This document shows, piece by piece, positions 1 through 6,281 of a stretch of 7,662 bases of DNA (position 1 is its first letter; every line of letters begins with the position of its first letter). The position numbers and the translations under genes are program-made. Location: positions 1 to 7,662 of the forward strand of contig JAFQNM010000142.1 in the NCBI GenBank assembly GCA_017395885.1, read 5' to 3'. The notes beneath the pieces were generated by a model. That model made no database searches, was not told the origin of the DNA, and saw only the letters and a list, made by a program, of their open reading frames with translations. Origin of the DNA: Clostridia bacterium. GTDB taxonomy: Bacteria > Bacillota > Clostridia > Oscillospirales > CAG-272.

Positions 1-1367
1 ACCTCATAGCTGATAACTATGCTTTCGCCCGAGTAATAGACACATACTGTTGTTTCATCTGAAATACCGTCTATAAAAGAATCCTTTGTGCAAAGCTGCT
101 CTTCAACCGATACCGTTCCCTCGCCTGCAACACTGTCTATCTCAGCCTGAGCATACCTGAGAAATACATCGTACAGATCTTCTGTTATATTATACTTATC
201 CGCAAATAAAACTCTCTCACCTGTAGCTTTGTCAACGTTTACGGAAAACAGCACGTGATTCGGGTGCGCCGCAGTCATATAGTTTACGAGCCCTTCAAAT
301 TTAATACTTATTATTTCTTCATCCGATCTTGTAACCGTGCCTTCAAGCTCAACACAATATTCCGCATACTCATGATTGTCAAATCTTTCGTAGAATTCGT
401 CGCCCACATCCTCAGTCTTCACAAGCTGACAATCGAAAAAGTGCTCTGTAAGATAAGTCGATACGCGATCATATATTAAATCGTCAAATCCAACGTCGGG
501 CACGCTTATGCTAACGATATTTGCATCAGACATTTCCGTCAGATAATAGTCCTTCGGCAAAGGATAAACAAAACTCTTTTTCCAGCTTTCGCCATTTTCA
601 AAGGGATATTCGCCTAATAGCTCCTCATATCTGTCCTTTGTGATGTAGTCGGCACCAAGATTCTGAGCTTCGTAATAAAAGTTTTCTCCCTCACCATTGG
701 AGGAATATTCCTTATCGGCGCCAAACTCCTTTACTGAGATAAGCTCTGCGCTGTGGGGCTCAAGACGTCTGATATTATAGCTGAAAATATCGGCAGCAGA
801 GGAGCCGAGTGTGTAGATTTCTCCGTTATCGGTAACACGGCAGCTGTAGCGTGACCAAAAGGCATCAAGAAGCTGAACGTCCATACCGCTCAAAGTAAAT
901 ACGGCAAAGATAGTGTCAAGATCCGCACTTACCCAGAAAAGCTCAAGAACGTCGTCGCCGTTGATATCTTTAAGCACGTAGCCGTAGGAAGAAGAGGTAA
1001 CATTATGTCCCGGGAGGAGCATTTCGACTATCATAGTATCAAAATCGCCCATGATAGGATCGTCGTAATAACCCTCGTATGTATTTCTGTATACGCCGTT
1101 GTTCCAGTTTTCGTCAAAGCCTTCGGAAAGCCTCATTTCAACGATCTTTTTATAGTTTTCAATTACCGGTTCATACTCCTTCGGTAAAGAAACAGTAGGT
1201 GCCTTATCCGAACCGTCGCCTGTCGTTTCATCGGGCGAGGCAGTGGTATCATCCAAAACCGTAGTTTCAGCCGTGTCGGTAGCATCGGGTACGATCTCAC
1301 TGCCGCGTCCGCATGAAGCAAGGGCAAGCATACTCAAAACAAGAAAAAAAGCAACAATCTTTTTCAT
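1..1367 (-). CDS. Secreted lipoprotein with RsiV/DUF3298-like C-terminal region (3' end cut by window edge)
   Basis: The frame is open from the ATG at 1367 to the left edge: 455 full codons and no stop. The N-terminus is a lipoprotein signal peptide: KK at 2-3, a hydrophobic stretch at about 4-17, and lipobox LASC with the lipidated Cys at 19. A low-complexity linker rich in Thr, Asp and Glu (about 23-58) follows, suggesting a tether to the outer membrane face. Residues about 127-200 contain a DINGDD calcium-loop-like segment (134-139) and the sequence around GEIYTLGSS (182-190), a pattern I associate with clostridial lipoproteins of unknown role. From about 285 to the edge the sequence resembles the DUF3298/RsiV-type fold, including AAHPNH (366-371) and NVDKATGE (377-384). 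The start is supported by GGAGGTG just upstream and a consensus promoter. It appears to be transcribed separately from the upstream operon. The exact function is unknown; a role in envelope sensing or lysozyme binding, as in RsiV, is only a possibility. Confidence 0.8.
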   Translation of the reverse strand, partial: MKKIVAFFLVLSMLALASCGRGSEIVPDATDTAETTVLDDTTASPDETTGDGSDKAPTVSLPKEYEPVIENYKKIVEMRLSEGFDENWNNGVYRNTYEGYYDDPIMGDFDTMIVEMLLPGHNVTSSSYGYVLKDINGDDVLELFWVSADLDTIFAVFTLSGMDVQLLDAFWSRYSCRVTDNGEIYTLGSSAADIFSYNIRRLEPHSAELISVKEFGADKEYSSNGEGENFYYEAQNLGADYITKDRYEELLGEYPFENGESWKKSFVYPLPKDYYLTEMSDANIVSISVPDVGFDDLIYDRVSTYLTEHFFDCQLVKTEDVGDEFYERFDNHEYAEYCVELEGTVTRSDEEIISIKFEGLVNYMTAAHPNHVLFSVNVDKATGERVLFADKYNITEDLYDVFLRYAQAEIDSVAGEGTVSVEEQLCTKDSFIDGISDETTVCVYYSGESIVISYE

Positions 1368-1370
1368 AGG

Positions 1371-1377
1371 CACCTCC
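1371..1377 (-). promoter_or_regulatory. Strong ribosome binding site of the lipoprotein gene
   Basis: On the minus strand the sequence reads GGAGGTG, ending 3 nt before the ATG at 1367. It is an almost complete anti-16S match with 5 nt between GGAGG and the start. It fixes the start codon and implies efficient translation. Confidence 0.85.
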
Positions 1378-1397
1378 GATATTGTATTTATACTTTA

Positions 1398-1425
1398 ATT
1401 ATAACACCATAATAATCAAAGTCAA
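1398..1425 (-). promoter_or_regulatory. SigA/sigma-70-type promoter of the lipoprotein gene
   Basis: On the minus strand a -35 box TTGACT (1420-1425) is followed, after a 16-bp A/T-rich spacer, by a perfect -10 box TATAAT (1398-1403). Transcription would start roughly at 1388-1392, giving a leader of about 20-25 nt before the ATG at 1367. The -35 box abuts the 3' tail of the upstream operon's terminator and shares one base with its stem. The promoter is read from sequence only. Confidence 0.8.
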
Positions 1426-1454
1426 GAAAACCTCTCCCAAAGGAGAGGTTTTCT
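1425..1454 (-). terminator. Intrinsic terminator ending the amino-sugar-type operon
   Basis: A perfect 13-bp stem (arms 1425-1437 and 1442-1454) closes on a 4-nt loop. The core CCTCTCC/GGAGAGG is flanked by A and T runs, so the stem has a U-rich exit on either strand. On the minus strand the stem ends in TTTTCTT, only 3 nt after the stop codon of the Gfo/Idh/MocA gene. It marks the 3' end of the seven-gene run. It could in principle also work on the plus strand, but no plus-strand gene is seen here. Confidence 0.85.
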
Positions 1455-1457
1455 CAC

Positions 1458-2423
1458 TTATTCAGCTTCGATCTCGGAAAGGAGCACTACTCTGCCGCCC
1501 TCTTCGCGGCTCTTGAGTCCTGCAATGACCATTTTCATAAGCTCCACAGTTTCCTCAAACGGGAAAGGCTCCTCACCGGTTCTCAACCAATGAACAAACT
1601 TTTCAAGCTGTGTTTTAAAATCGTAATAAGAATCCATAGAGTTCAGGTATGCACTGCCTGCACTTCCGATAAGAAGGATTCCCGCTCCAGCCATTCCGAT
1701 TCCCTGAGGAATATCAACACGGCAGCCGCTCTTATGCACAAGATGAACGTGTGTGCGCTCAAAGGTACCCGTATTCTGCACTGAAACAAAGCCGGGGCCG
1801 AGAATAGGATACATCTGCTCCAAGGCATGGATACCGTATGTCTCCCACTTTTTAGACATAGGTGAGCAGATATACATAAGCTCTCCAAACTCATATGTGG
1901 ACCTGTGATAAGGGGCATACTCCTTTGCAAAGCGAAGGCTTGAGCAGGTAATAAACTGCTTTCCTTCTTTTCTCCACTTTACAAAGGTTTTAAGATCCTC
2001 CTCTTTATTAACAAGAGGCTTATCGATAAACATAGGTATACCTGCATCAAGGAAGGGCTTACATCTTTCGATATGCTCGTCTCCCACGTCAGTGGCGCAG
2101 ATAACCGCATCCACCTTCCCTATCATCTCAAGGGGATCGTCTACAACGAACTCAATATTTGAGGCCTTGGCCATATGCTCGGCCATTTCGCGCTCTGCAT
2201 ATCCCGTGCAGCAAATATGTGTAATACGTGCTCCGGGGATGCCAAAGGTCTCGGGAGGCTGCTTTGAAAGATACTGAGGAATTACAGGAAAGGGGCAATC
2301 CTTCATATAATCCCAGTTATAACCGTTAAATATTGCACTCCAGGAATATGGGTGTCCGTTACCCTCTGTCATACCGAGGATACCGATCTTTATTTCTTTA
2401 TCTCCAAGAGGGAAATTTGCCAT
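1458..2423 (-). CDS. Gfo/Idh/MocA-family NAD(P)-dependent oxidoreductase
   Basis: The 321-residue length is typical of the family, whose members oxidise or reduce sugars, inositols and related polyols in the cytoplasm. The N-terminal Rossmann half begins at IKIGILG (11-17). The nucleotide loop is unusual: the second glycine of the standard pattern is replaced, and GNGHPYSW (21-28) starts an insertion of about 35 residues before the second strand (ITHICCTG, 67-74). No acidic residue stands at the end of that strand, which would favour NADP(H) (inference). The family EKP motif appears as IDKP (133-136), keeping the catalytic Lys135. YGIHALE (196-202) supplies the usual late catalytic histidine, His199. 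The start at 2423 has an AAAGGA site about 8 nt upstream, and the gene follows the aldo/keto reductase by 19 bp. It is the last gene before the terminator. The substrate is unknown; an amino sugar or a sugar-acid derivative fits the neighbours. Confidence 0.85.
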   Translation of the reverse strand: MANFPLGDKEIKIGILGMTEGNGHPYSWSAIFNGYNWDYMKDCPFPVIPQYLSKQPPETFGIPGARITHICCTGYAEREMAEHMAKASNIEFVVDDPLEMIGKVDAVICATDVGDEHIERCKPFLDAGIPMFIDKPLVNKEEDLKTFVKWRKEGKQFITCSSLRFAKEYAPYHRSTYEFGELMYICSPMSKKWETYGIHALEQMYPILGPGFVSVQNTGTFERTHVHLVHKSGCRVDIPQGIGMAGAGILLIGSAGSAYLNSMDSYYDFKTQLEKFVHWLRTGEEPFPFEETVELMKMVIAGLKSREEGGRVVLLSEIEAE

Positions 2424-2442
2424 GATAATTGTCCTTTCTTTA

Positions 2443-3378
2443 TCATTTGGGACGGGACAGTACCTTCATTATTTCAGGTATGTTCACATCGGCAAAGGTG
2501 GTTTTCAAAATGCTGAGCGTTTCTTCACTGAGAGGATGCGCATCAAAGCAGGCAATATTTGACCTTACCTGCTCGGCATTATCTGCACCGAGAACGAGGC
2601 TTGTAACTCCGGGATAATCGCGAAGGAAGGTGATAGCCATTTCGGAAATGCTCATTCCCTCCTTCTCGGAAAGCTCACGGAGCTTTTTGATCCTTGGCTT
2701 CGCATGCTCAAGCAGAATGGGATCTGTTATCTTCTCGGGATCAAGGAAGAAAAGGCCCTGGAGGAAGATGCTGCGAACAAACACAGTAAATCCTCTCTCT
2801 GCCAGCTTTTCCACGTAGCCCCCGTTAATAAGGCGCTGGTCAAAAATGCTCATTGGGATCTGGGTGGAGGAATAAACGTCATAGGTAAGCAGCTTATCAA
2901 TATCCTCCGCTCCGTATACGGAGGCACCAACCATATGGCAGTAGCCCCGTTTTACAAGATCGCCCATGATCCTTGCAGTTTCATCTCCGAACCTGAAAAG
3001 GCTGACGCCGTTATGAAGCATGATATTCTCAGCCTTTTTGATCCCAAGCTTTTCAAGAGAGGTCTCAACGCTTTCGATTATATGCTTTTCAAGATCGGAG
3101 GCATCGCCGCCGGGATAAGGAGGCACCTTTGTTGAGATGAAGGGAGCCTCACCGGCCTGTGAAGAAAGAAATCTACCGATTATATCCTCGGAGTCTCCGT
3201 ATGCTCTTGCGGTATCAAAGCTTGTAACACCGAGCTCAAGAGCAGCCTTCATCATATCAAAGCTCTGATCCTCGCATGGCTTGCCCACATCGTTGGCTAT
3301 GCCGTAATGCAGGCCGAACTGAACGGTACCGAGAGACATTTTGGATATCTGCCTGCCGGCAACAGTTGTATATTTCAT
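2443..3378 (-). CDS. Aldo/keto reductase
   Basis: A 311-residue (alpha/beta)8-barrel oxidoreductase that interconverts aldehydes or ketones and alcohols with NAD(P)H. The catalytic tetrad is complete: Asp55 in FDTA, Tyr60 in ARAYG, Lys84 in STK and His122 in LHN. The N-terminus LGTVQFGLHYGIAN (16-29) matches the subgroup also found in polysaccharide and sugar-modification clusters. The C-terminal LVLGADNAEQV (261-271) fits the region that holds the cofactor phosphate in this superfamily. Its ATG overlaps the aldolase stop codon by one base (TAATG), so translational coupling is likely, with GGAAGG on the minus strand 10-12 nt upstream. The context suggests it reduces the aldehyde made by the aldolase or acts on an intermediate, but the substrate cannot be read from sequence. 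Confidence 0.88.
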   Translation of the reverse strand: MKYTTVAGRQISKMSLGTVQFGLHYGIANDVGKPCEDQSFDMMKAALELGVTSFDTARAYGDSEDIIGRFLSSQAGEAPFISTKVPPYPGGDASDLEKHIIESVETSLEKLGIKKAENIMLHNGVSLFRFGDETARIMGDLVKRGYCHMVGASVYGAEDIDKLLTYDVYSSTQIPMSIFDQRLINGGYVEKLAERGFTVFVRSIFLQGLFFLDPEKITDPILLEHAKPRIKKLRELSEKEGMSISEMAITFLRDYPGVTSLVLGADNAEQVRSNIACFDAHPLSEETLSILKTTFADVNIPEIMKVLSRPK

Positions 3379-3380
3379 TA
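3376..3380 (-). other. TAATG stop/start overlap between aldolase and aldo/keto reductase
   Basis: On the minus strand the aldolase stop TAA (3378-3380) shares its last A with the ATG of the reductase (3376-3378). This arrangement usually allows termination-reinitiation and suggests that the two proteins are made in matched amounts. Confidence 0.9.
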
Positions 3381-4163
3381 CTTTATATCCTTCCCGCTGA
3401 TCTTATCGGTAATGCCGAGATAATAATCCCAAAGGCCTACCACGTCAGCACCTACGGAAATAAAGGTATAGCCCATATCGCGAAGCTCATCAAAATTGCC
3501 GACTCCGCCTACAGTGCCTGCCCACTTGCCATGGCGGCGAGCACACTCAGCAACCCTTCTTCGAGTCTCAAGAACCTCAGGATCATCGCAGATATAAGGC
3601 TTGCCTATGCCCTGACTGAAATCTGCAGGGCCGAAGAATATCATATCTATTCCGGGGAGAGCGCAGATCTCCTCAAGCTCTGCAAGAGGCTCGGGATCCT
3701 CGATCTGAACGATAACGAATCTCTCCTCGTTTGCAGTTTTAATATACTCCTGCTCGGGAACTAAGCAGTACATACCGTCAGCATTTCCGCCGTCTATAGG
3801 TCTTCTGCCAACAGGATGGAATTTTGTGTAGTAAACGATCTTCTTTGCCTCCTCAAGGCTCATAAGGTGAGGCACCATGATGCCTGCACAGTCTGCCTCA
3901 AGGGGACGGATAAGGTCGTTGTATCCGCCCTTTGCCACTCTGCAAAGCACGTCTACGTCGAAGTTTTTGGCGGCTCTGACCGAGTTTTCAATGAAAGCAA
4001 AATCGTTTGGGATATGCTCCATATCTACCCATATACAGTCAAATCCGCACATTGCGGCGATCTCAGCGTTTCTGAGGTCGGAAAGATTGATCTTTGTGCA
4101 GGTGGCAACCTTGGCTTCTCTCATTTTTCTGAGAACCCTGCTGTTTCTCATATGGAATTCCAT
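3378..4163 (-). CDS. HpcH/HpaI-family class II (metal-dependent) aldolase
   Basis: A 261-residue protein of the family that cleaves 2-keto-3-deoxy or 4-hydroxy-2-oxo acids to pyruvate (or a similar 2-oxoacid) plus an aldehyde; members include HpaI, GarL and RhmA. Key residues align by spacing with E. coli HpaI: Asp47 and His50 in WVDMEH, Arg75 in CRVAKGG, metal ligand Glu155 in VQIE, and metal ligand Asp181 in GPADFS. The segment after HPVGRR (116-121) reads PIDGGNADG instead of the usual RGVG-type loop, which suggests a distinct subfamily and substrate. The start at 4163 has GAGG about 7 nt upstream; Met5 is a weaker alternative start. It follows the SDR gene by 17 bp and overlaps the next gene by one base. 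No sugar-acid dehydratase is visible to supply the usual substrate, so the precise reaction is open. Confidence 0.85.
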   Translation of the reverse strand: MEFHMRNSRVLRKMREAKVATCTKINLSDLRNAEIAAMCGFDCIWVDMEHIPNDFAFIENSVRAAKNFDVDVLCRVAKGGYNDLIRPLEADCAGIMVPHLMSLEEAKKIVYYTKFHPVGRRPIDGGNADGMYCLVPEQEYIKTANEERFVIVQIEDPEPLAELEEICALPGIDMIFFGPADFSQGIGKPYICDDPEVLETRRRVAECARRHGKWAGTVGGVGNFDELRDMGYTFISVGADVVGLWDYYLGITDKISGKDIK

Positions 4164-4180
4164 ATTAATACCTCATCAGC

Positions 4181-4969
4181 TTATCTGGCAGTATATCCGC
4201 CGTCAATATTTAAGGAAGCTCCGGTTATATAGGATGATGCATCGGATGCAAGGAACACAATGGCACCCTGAATATCGTTTTCATCAGCCATTCTGCCAAG
4301 GTAGTTCATCTTGGCATATCTCTCAAGAAAGCCCTCAGGCTGGTGGTTAAAGAGGCCTCCGAGATTCAGGCAATTGACTCTTACGTTTGCGTGACCGTAT
4401 CTTGCGGCACAGAGACGGGTAAGGTTTACCATACCTCCCTTATGGAAGAAGTAGTCGGGAGATCCGACAGCGTCCATAGAGGGATCGTCCTCATAGAGGT
4501 AGGGATTGGAGCCGCAGATGCCCATATAAGAGCCGATATTGATAATACTGCCGCCGCCCATCTTTTCCATCTGGTCACCGAAGGCACGGGTAATGGCAAA
4601 GAGGCCTGTTGCATTTACCTCCATAGACTTTGCAAAGTTCTCCAGAGGATCATCATACTCGTGCATGGGGCGAAGAACGGAGTTGTTAACAAGAATATCA
4701 ACCTTTCCGTCACGCTCGACCATCCTTGCAAGAAGAGCCTTTATGCTCTCCTCATCTGATTGGTCATAGCAATCTGCATAAACGTTTACAAGGCCCTTTT
4801 CGTTAAGCTCATCAGTAAACTTCTTGCAGTTCTCAAGGCTTCTGGATGCACAGCAAACGGTAGCACCTGCCTCTGCAAGGGCAATTACCATCTGCTTACC
4901 GTACCAGCCTGAGCCTCCGGTTACGAGAGCAACCTTACCGTCAAGACGGAATCTGTCTATAATACTCAT
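4181..4969 (-). CDS. Short-chain dehydrogenase/reductase (classical SDR)
   Basis: A 262-residue cytoplasmic oxidoreductase, close to the typical 250-residue classical SDR. Visible motifs: the cofactor loop TGGSGWYG (17-24), a variant in which the middle glycine sits one position early; Arg43 in ASR after the second strand, suggesting NADP(H); NNS (95-97) for NNAG; Asn119 in EVNA; catalytic Ser147 in NIGS; and Tyr173/Lys177 as YFFHK. The C-terminus ITGASLNIDGGYTAR (248-262) is the standard ending. A segment of about 25 residues between Ser147 and Tyr173 is longer than usual and carries an acidic YEDDPSMD stretch, probably part of the substrate lid. GAGG stands 6 nt before the start, and the ceramidase-like gene ends 11 bp upstream. 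The likely substrate is a sugar, sugar acid or amino-sugar derivative, by context only. Confidence 0.88.
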   Translation of the reverse strand: MSIIDRFRLDGKVALVTGGSGWYGKQMVIALAEAGATVCCASRSLENCKKFTDELNEKGLVNVYADCYDQSDEESIKALLARMVERDGKVDILVNNSVLRPMHEYDDPLENFAKSMEVNATGLFAITRAFGDQMEKMGGGSIINIGSYMGICGSNPYLYEDDPSMDAVGSPDYFFHKGGMVNLTRLCAARYGHANVRVNCLNLGGLFNHQPEGFLERYAKMNYLGRMADENDIQGAIVFLASDASSYITGASLNIDGGYTAR

Positions 4970-4980
4970 ATTTTACCTCA

Positions 4981-6249
4981 TCAGAAAAGAGATTTAACAG
5001 CCTCGGTGAGAGCTGCGCCTGCTTCTCTGGTAAATACGGAGGTACCTACCTCGTAGCCGCCCTCATCAAATGCTTCGTTTGTGAAAATATATCCGGGAAG
5101 AGATCCGTTCGTAACCTCAAACACAAAGGTCTTCTCAACGGGAGAGGCAGCCTTCAGCTCAAGGCCGTATTCAACGAACACCTCACCCTGCATTGCGCAG
5201 ATAAGAGTATCTCCGAGCTGGAGAGTGAGAACCTCACAGGGTAGCTCACCGCCGCAAACGCAGCCGTCCTTTTCAAACTGCTCAGCATAGTAAAACTCGT
5301 TCTCTCTGCCGAACATATCAAGCTCTGCATTTCTCTTTGCGATATAATCGTCATCAGGCATTTCGGCAAAGCGCTTTCTCGCCGCCTCCATATCTGCTCT
5401 TGCCTTTTCAAGAGGAGGATACGTTCTGATGGGAAGATCTACCTCCTTTGATTTCCAAAGGATCTCGATATCGTCGCAGAACTCCATCTTATTGATGGTA
5501 TGGAAAACCTCAACACCCAGAGTGGCGCCGACACGTGCCGCCTCCTCAAAGTTCTGACCGGTTCTGTGGTAACGGGAGGACTGGTTTCCGCTTGTTCCCT
5601 GAGCAAACATAAAGATAGCCTCGGGATAAGCAAATTTCAGATACTGACGGATATATGCGGGATAGTCTGCAGTTACCCAAAGGCTCTCTGCATGAAGGAA
5701 TGTGGGATGGAGAGCATAGTTGAGAAGGATTCCGCGAACAGTATCGTTCATATCCTTAACGCAGATAACGTTAACGCTGTCATCCTGAAGGCCGTTCTTC
5801 ACTCTGCGGTTGCCGCCTACGCCCTGCTCCTTACCGCAATGGCCGATGCCGGTTGCGATCTTTGCATCGAACATATTTGATCTTGCCTCGGTTATGCACT
5901 CCTCAACAAGAGGAAGAAGCTCTGCTATGTATGTAGGATCATTGTCAAGTCCCTCTGCTATCTCAGATGCGAGAGGGGTTGAGCACCAGGGGCCGGAATG
6001 TGTATGAGATGAGGTAAACATGATATTACCGTCAAACTTATCACGGATGATCTTGCAGTATTTCTTACCGAAATAAAGGAGATCGAAAGTGAGCATTGTA
6101 ACGCTGTCGCGACCGTTATCAAGGTGGAGCGCTACACAGTAGAGAGGATCGTGAACACCGATGTTGGGGCGGGGACAGTGGGGGTATCCCGCCATTTCAA
6201 CGCCGGGCTTCGGTGAAATATCTCTGATGGCAATTCCTGCCTTAAGCAT
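4981..6249 (-). CDS. Neutral/alkaline ceramidase-family hydrolase, cytoplasmic form
   Basis: A 422-residue protein matching the N-terminal catalytic domain of neutral ceramidases, zinc amidases that release the acyl chain from N-acyl sphingosine. Visible motifs: ISPKPG and AGYP near the start (11-22), TSSHTHSGPW (79-88) with zinc-ligand-type histidines, His181 in NYALHP, GTSGN (218-222) in the position of the family's GDVSPN loop, Glu356 in MQGEVF, and Tyr399 in GGYEVG. The order and spacing match the known His, His, Glu, Tyr zinc site. There is no signal peptide and no C-terminal immunoglobulin-like domain, unlike secreted ceramidases of about 650 residues, so a soluble intracellular enzyme is expected. 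It sits between nagA (32 bp) and an SDR (11 bp). A sphingolipid substrate is unlikely in this setting; an N-acyl amino sugar or other amide is more plausible (inference). Confidence 0.8.
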   Translation of the reverse strand: MLKAGIAIRDISPKPGVEMAGYPHCPRPNIGVHDPLYCVALHLDNGRDSVTMLTFDLLYFGKKYCKIIRDKFDGNIMFTSSHTHSGPWCSTPLASEIAEGLDNDPTYIAELLPLVEECITEARSNMFDAKIATGIGHCGKEQGVGGNRRVKNGLQDDSVNVICVKDMNDTVRGILLNYALHPTFLHAESLWVTADYPAYIRQYLKFAYPEAIFMFAQGTSGNQSSRYHRTGQNFEEAARVGATLGVEVFHTINKMEFCDDIEILWKSKEVDLPIRTYPPLEKARADMEAARKRFAEMPDDDYIAKRNAELDMFGRENEFYYAEQFEKDGCVCGGELPCEVLTLQLGDTLICAMQGEVFVEYGLELKAASPVEKTFVFEVTNGSLPGYIFTNEAFDEGGYEVGTSVFTREAGAALTEAVKSLF

Positions 6250-6281
6250 AAAAATACACCTTCTTTAAATTTATAAAATTA

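Noticed and set aside
255..479. Plus-strand 74-codon frame, and a similar one at 1005-1187
   Set aside because: Both are antisense to the continuous lipoprotein reading frame, which has a signal peptide, promoter and ribosome binding site; the short frames have none of these.
2910..2923. Perfect 14-bp palindrome CTCCGTATACGGAG
   Set aside because: It lies inside the aldo/keto reductase coding sequence (Ala-Ser-Val-Tyr-Gly-Ala region), far from any promoter, and can be explained by codon choice; an operator role is not supported.
3276..3764. Plus-strand open frame of 162 codons
   Set aside because: It lies opposite the well-supported aldolase and aldo/keto reductase genes, has no recognisable motif or ribosome binding site, and is a by-product of their codon use.
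3816..4350. Two overlapping plus-strand open frames of 138 and 157 codons
   Set aside because: Both are antisense to the aldolase and SDR genes, overlap each other in different frames, and show no family signature.
6250..6281. A/T-rich 32-bp gap between nagA and the ceramidase-like gene as a possible internal promoter
   Set aside because: It contains -10-like A/T runs but no -35 box at proper spacing; a GAAGGTG ribosome binding site accounts for its conserved part.
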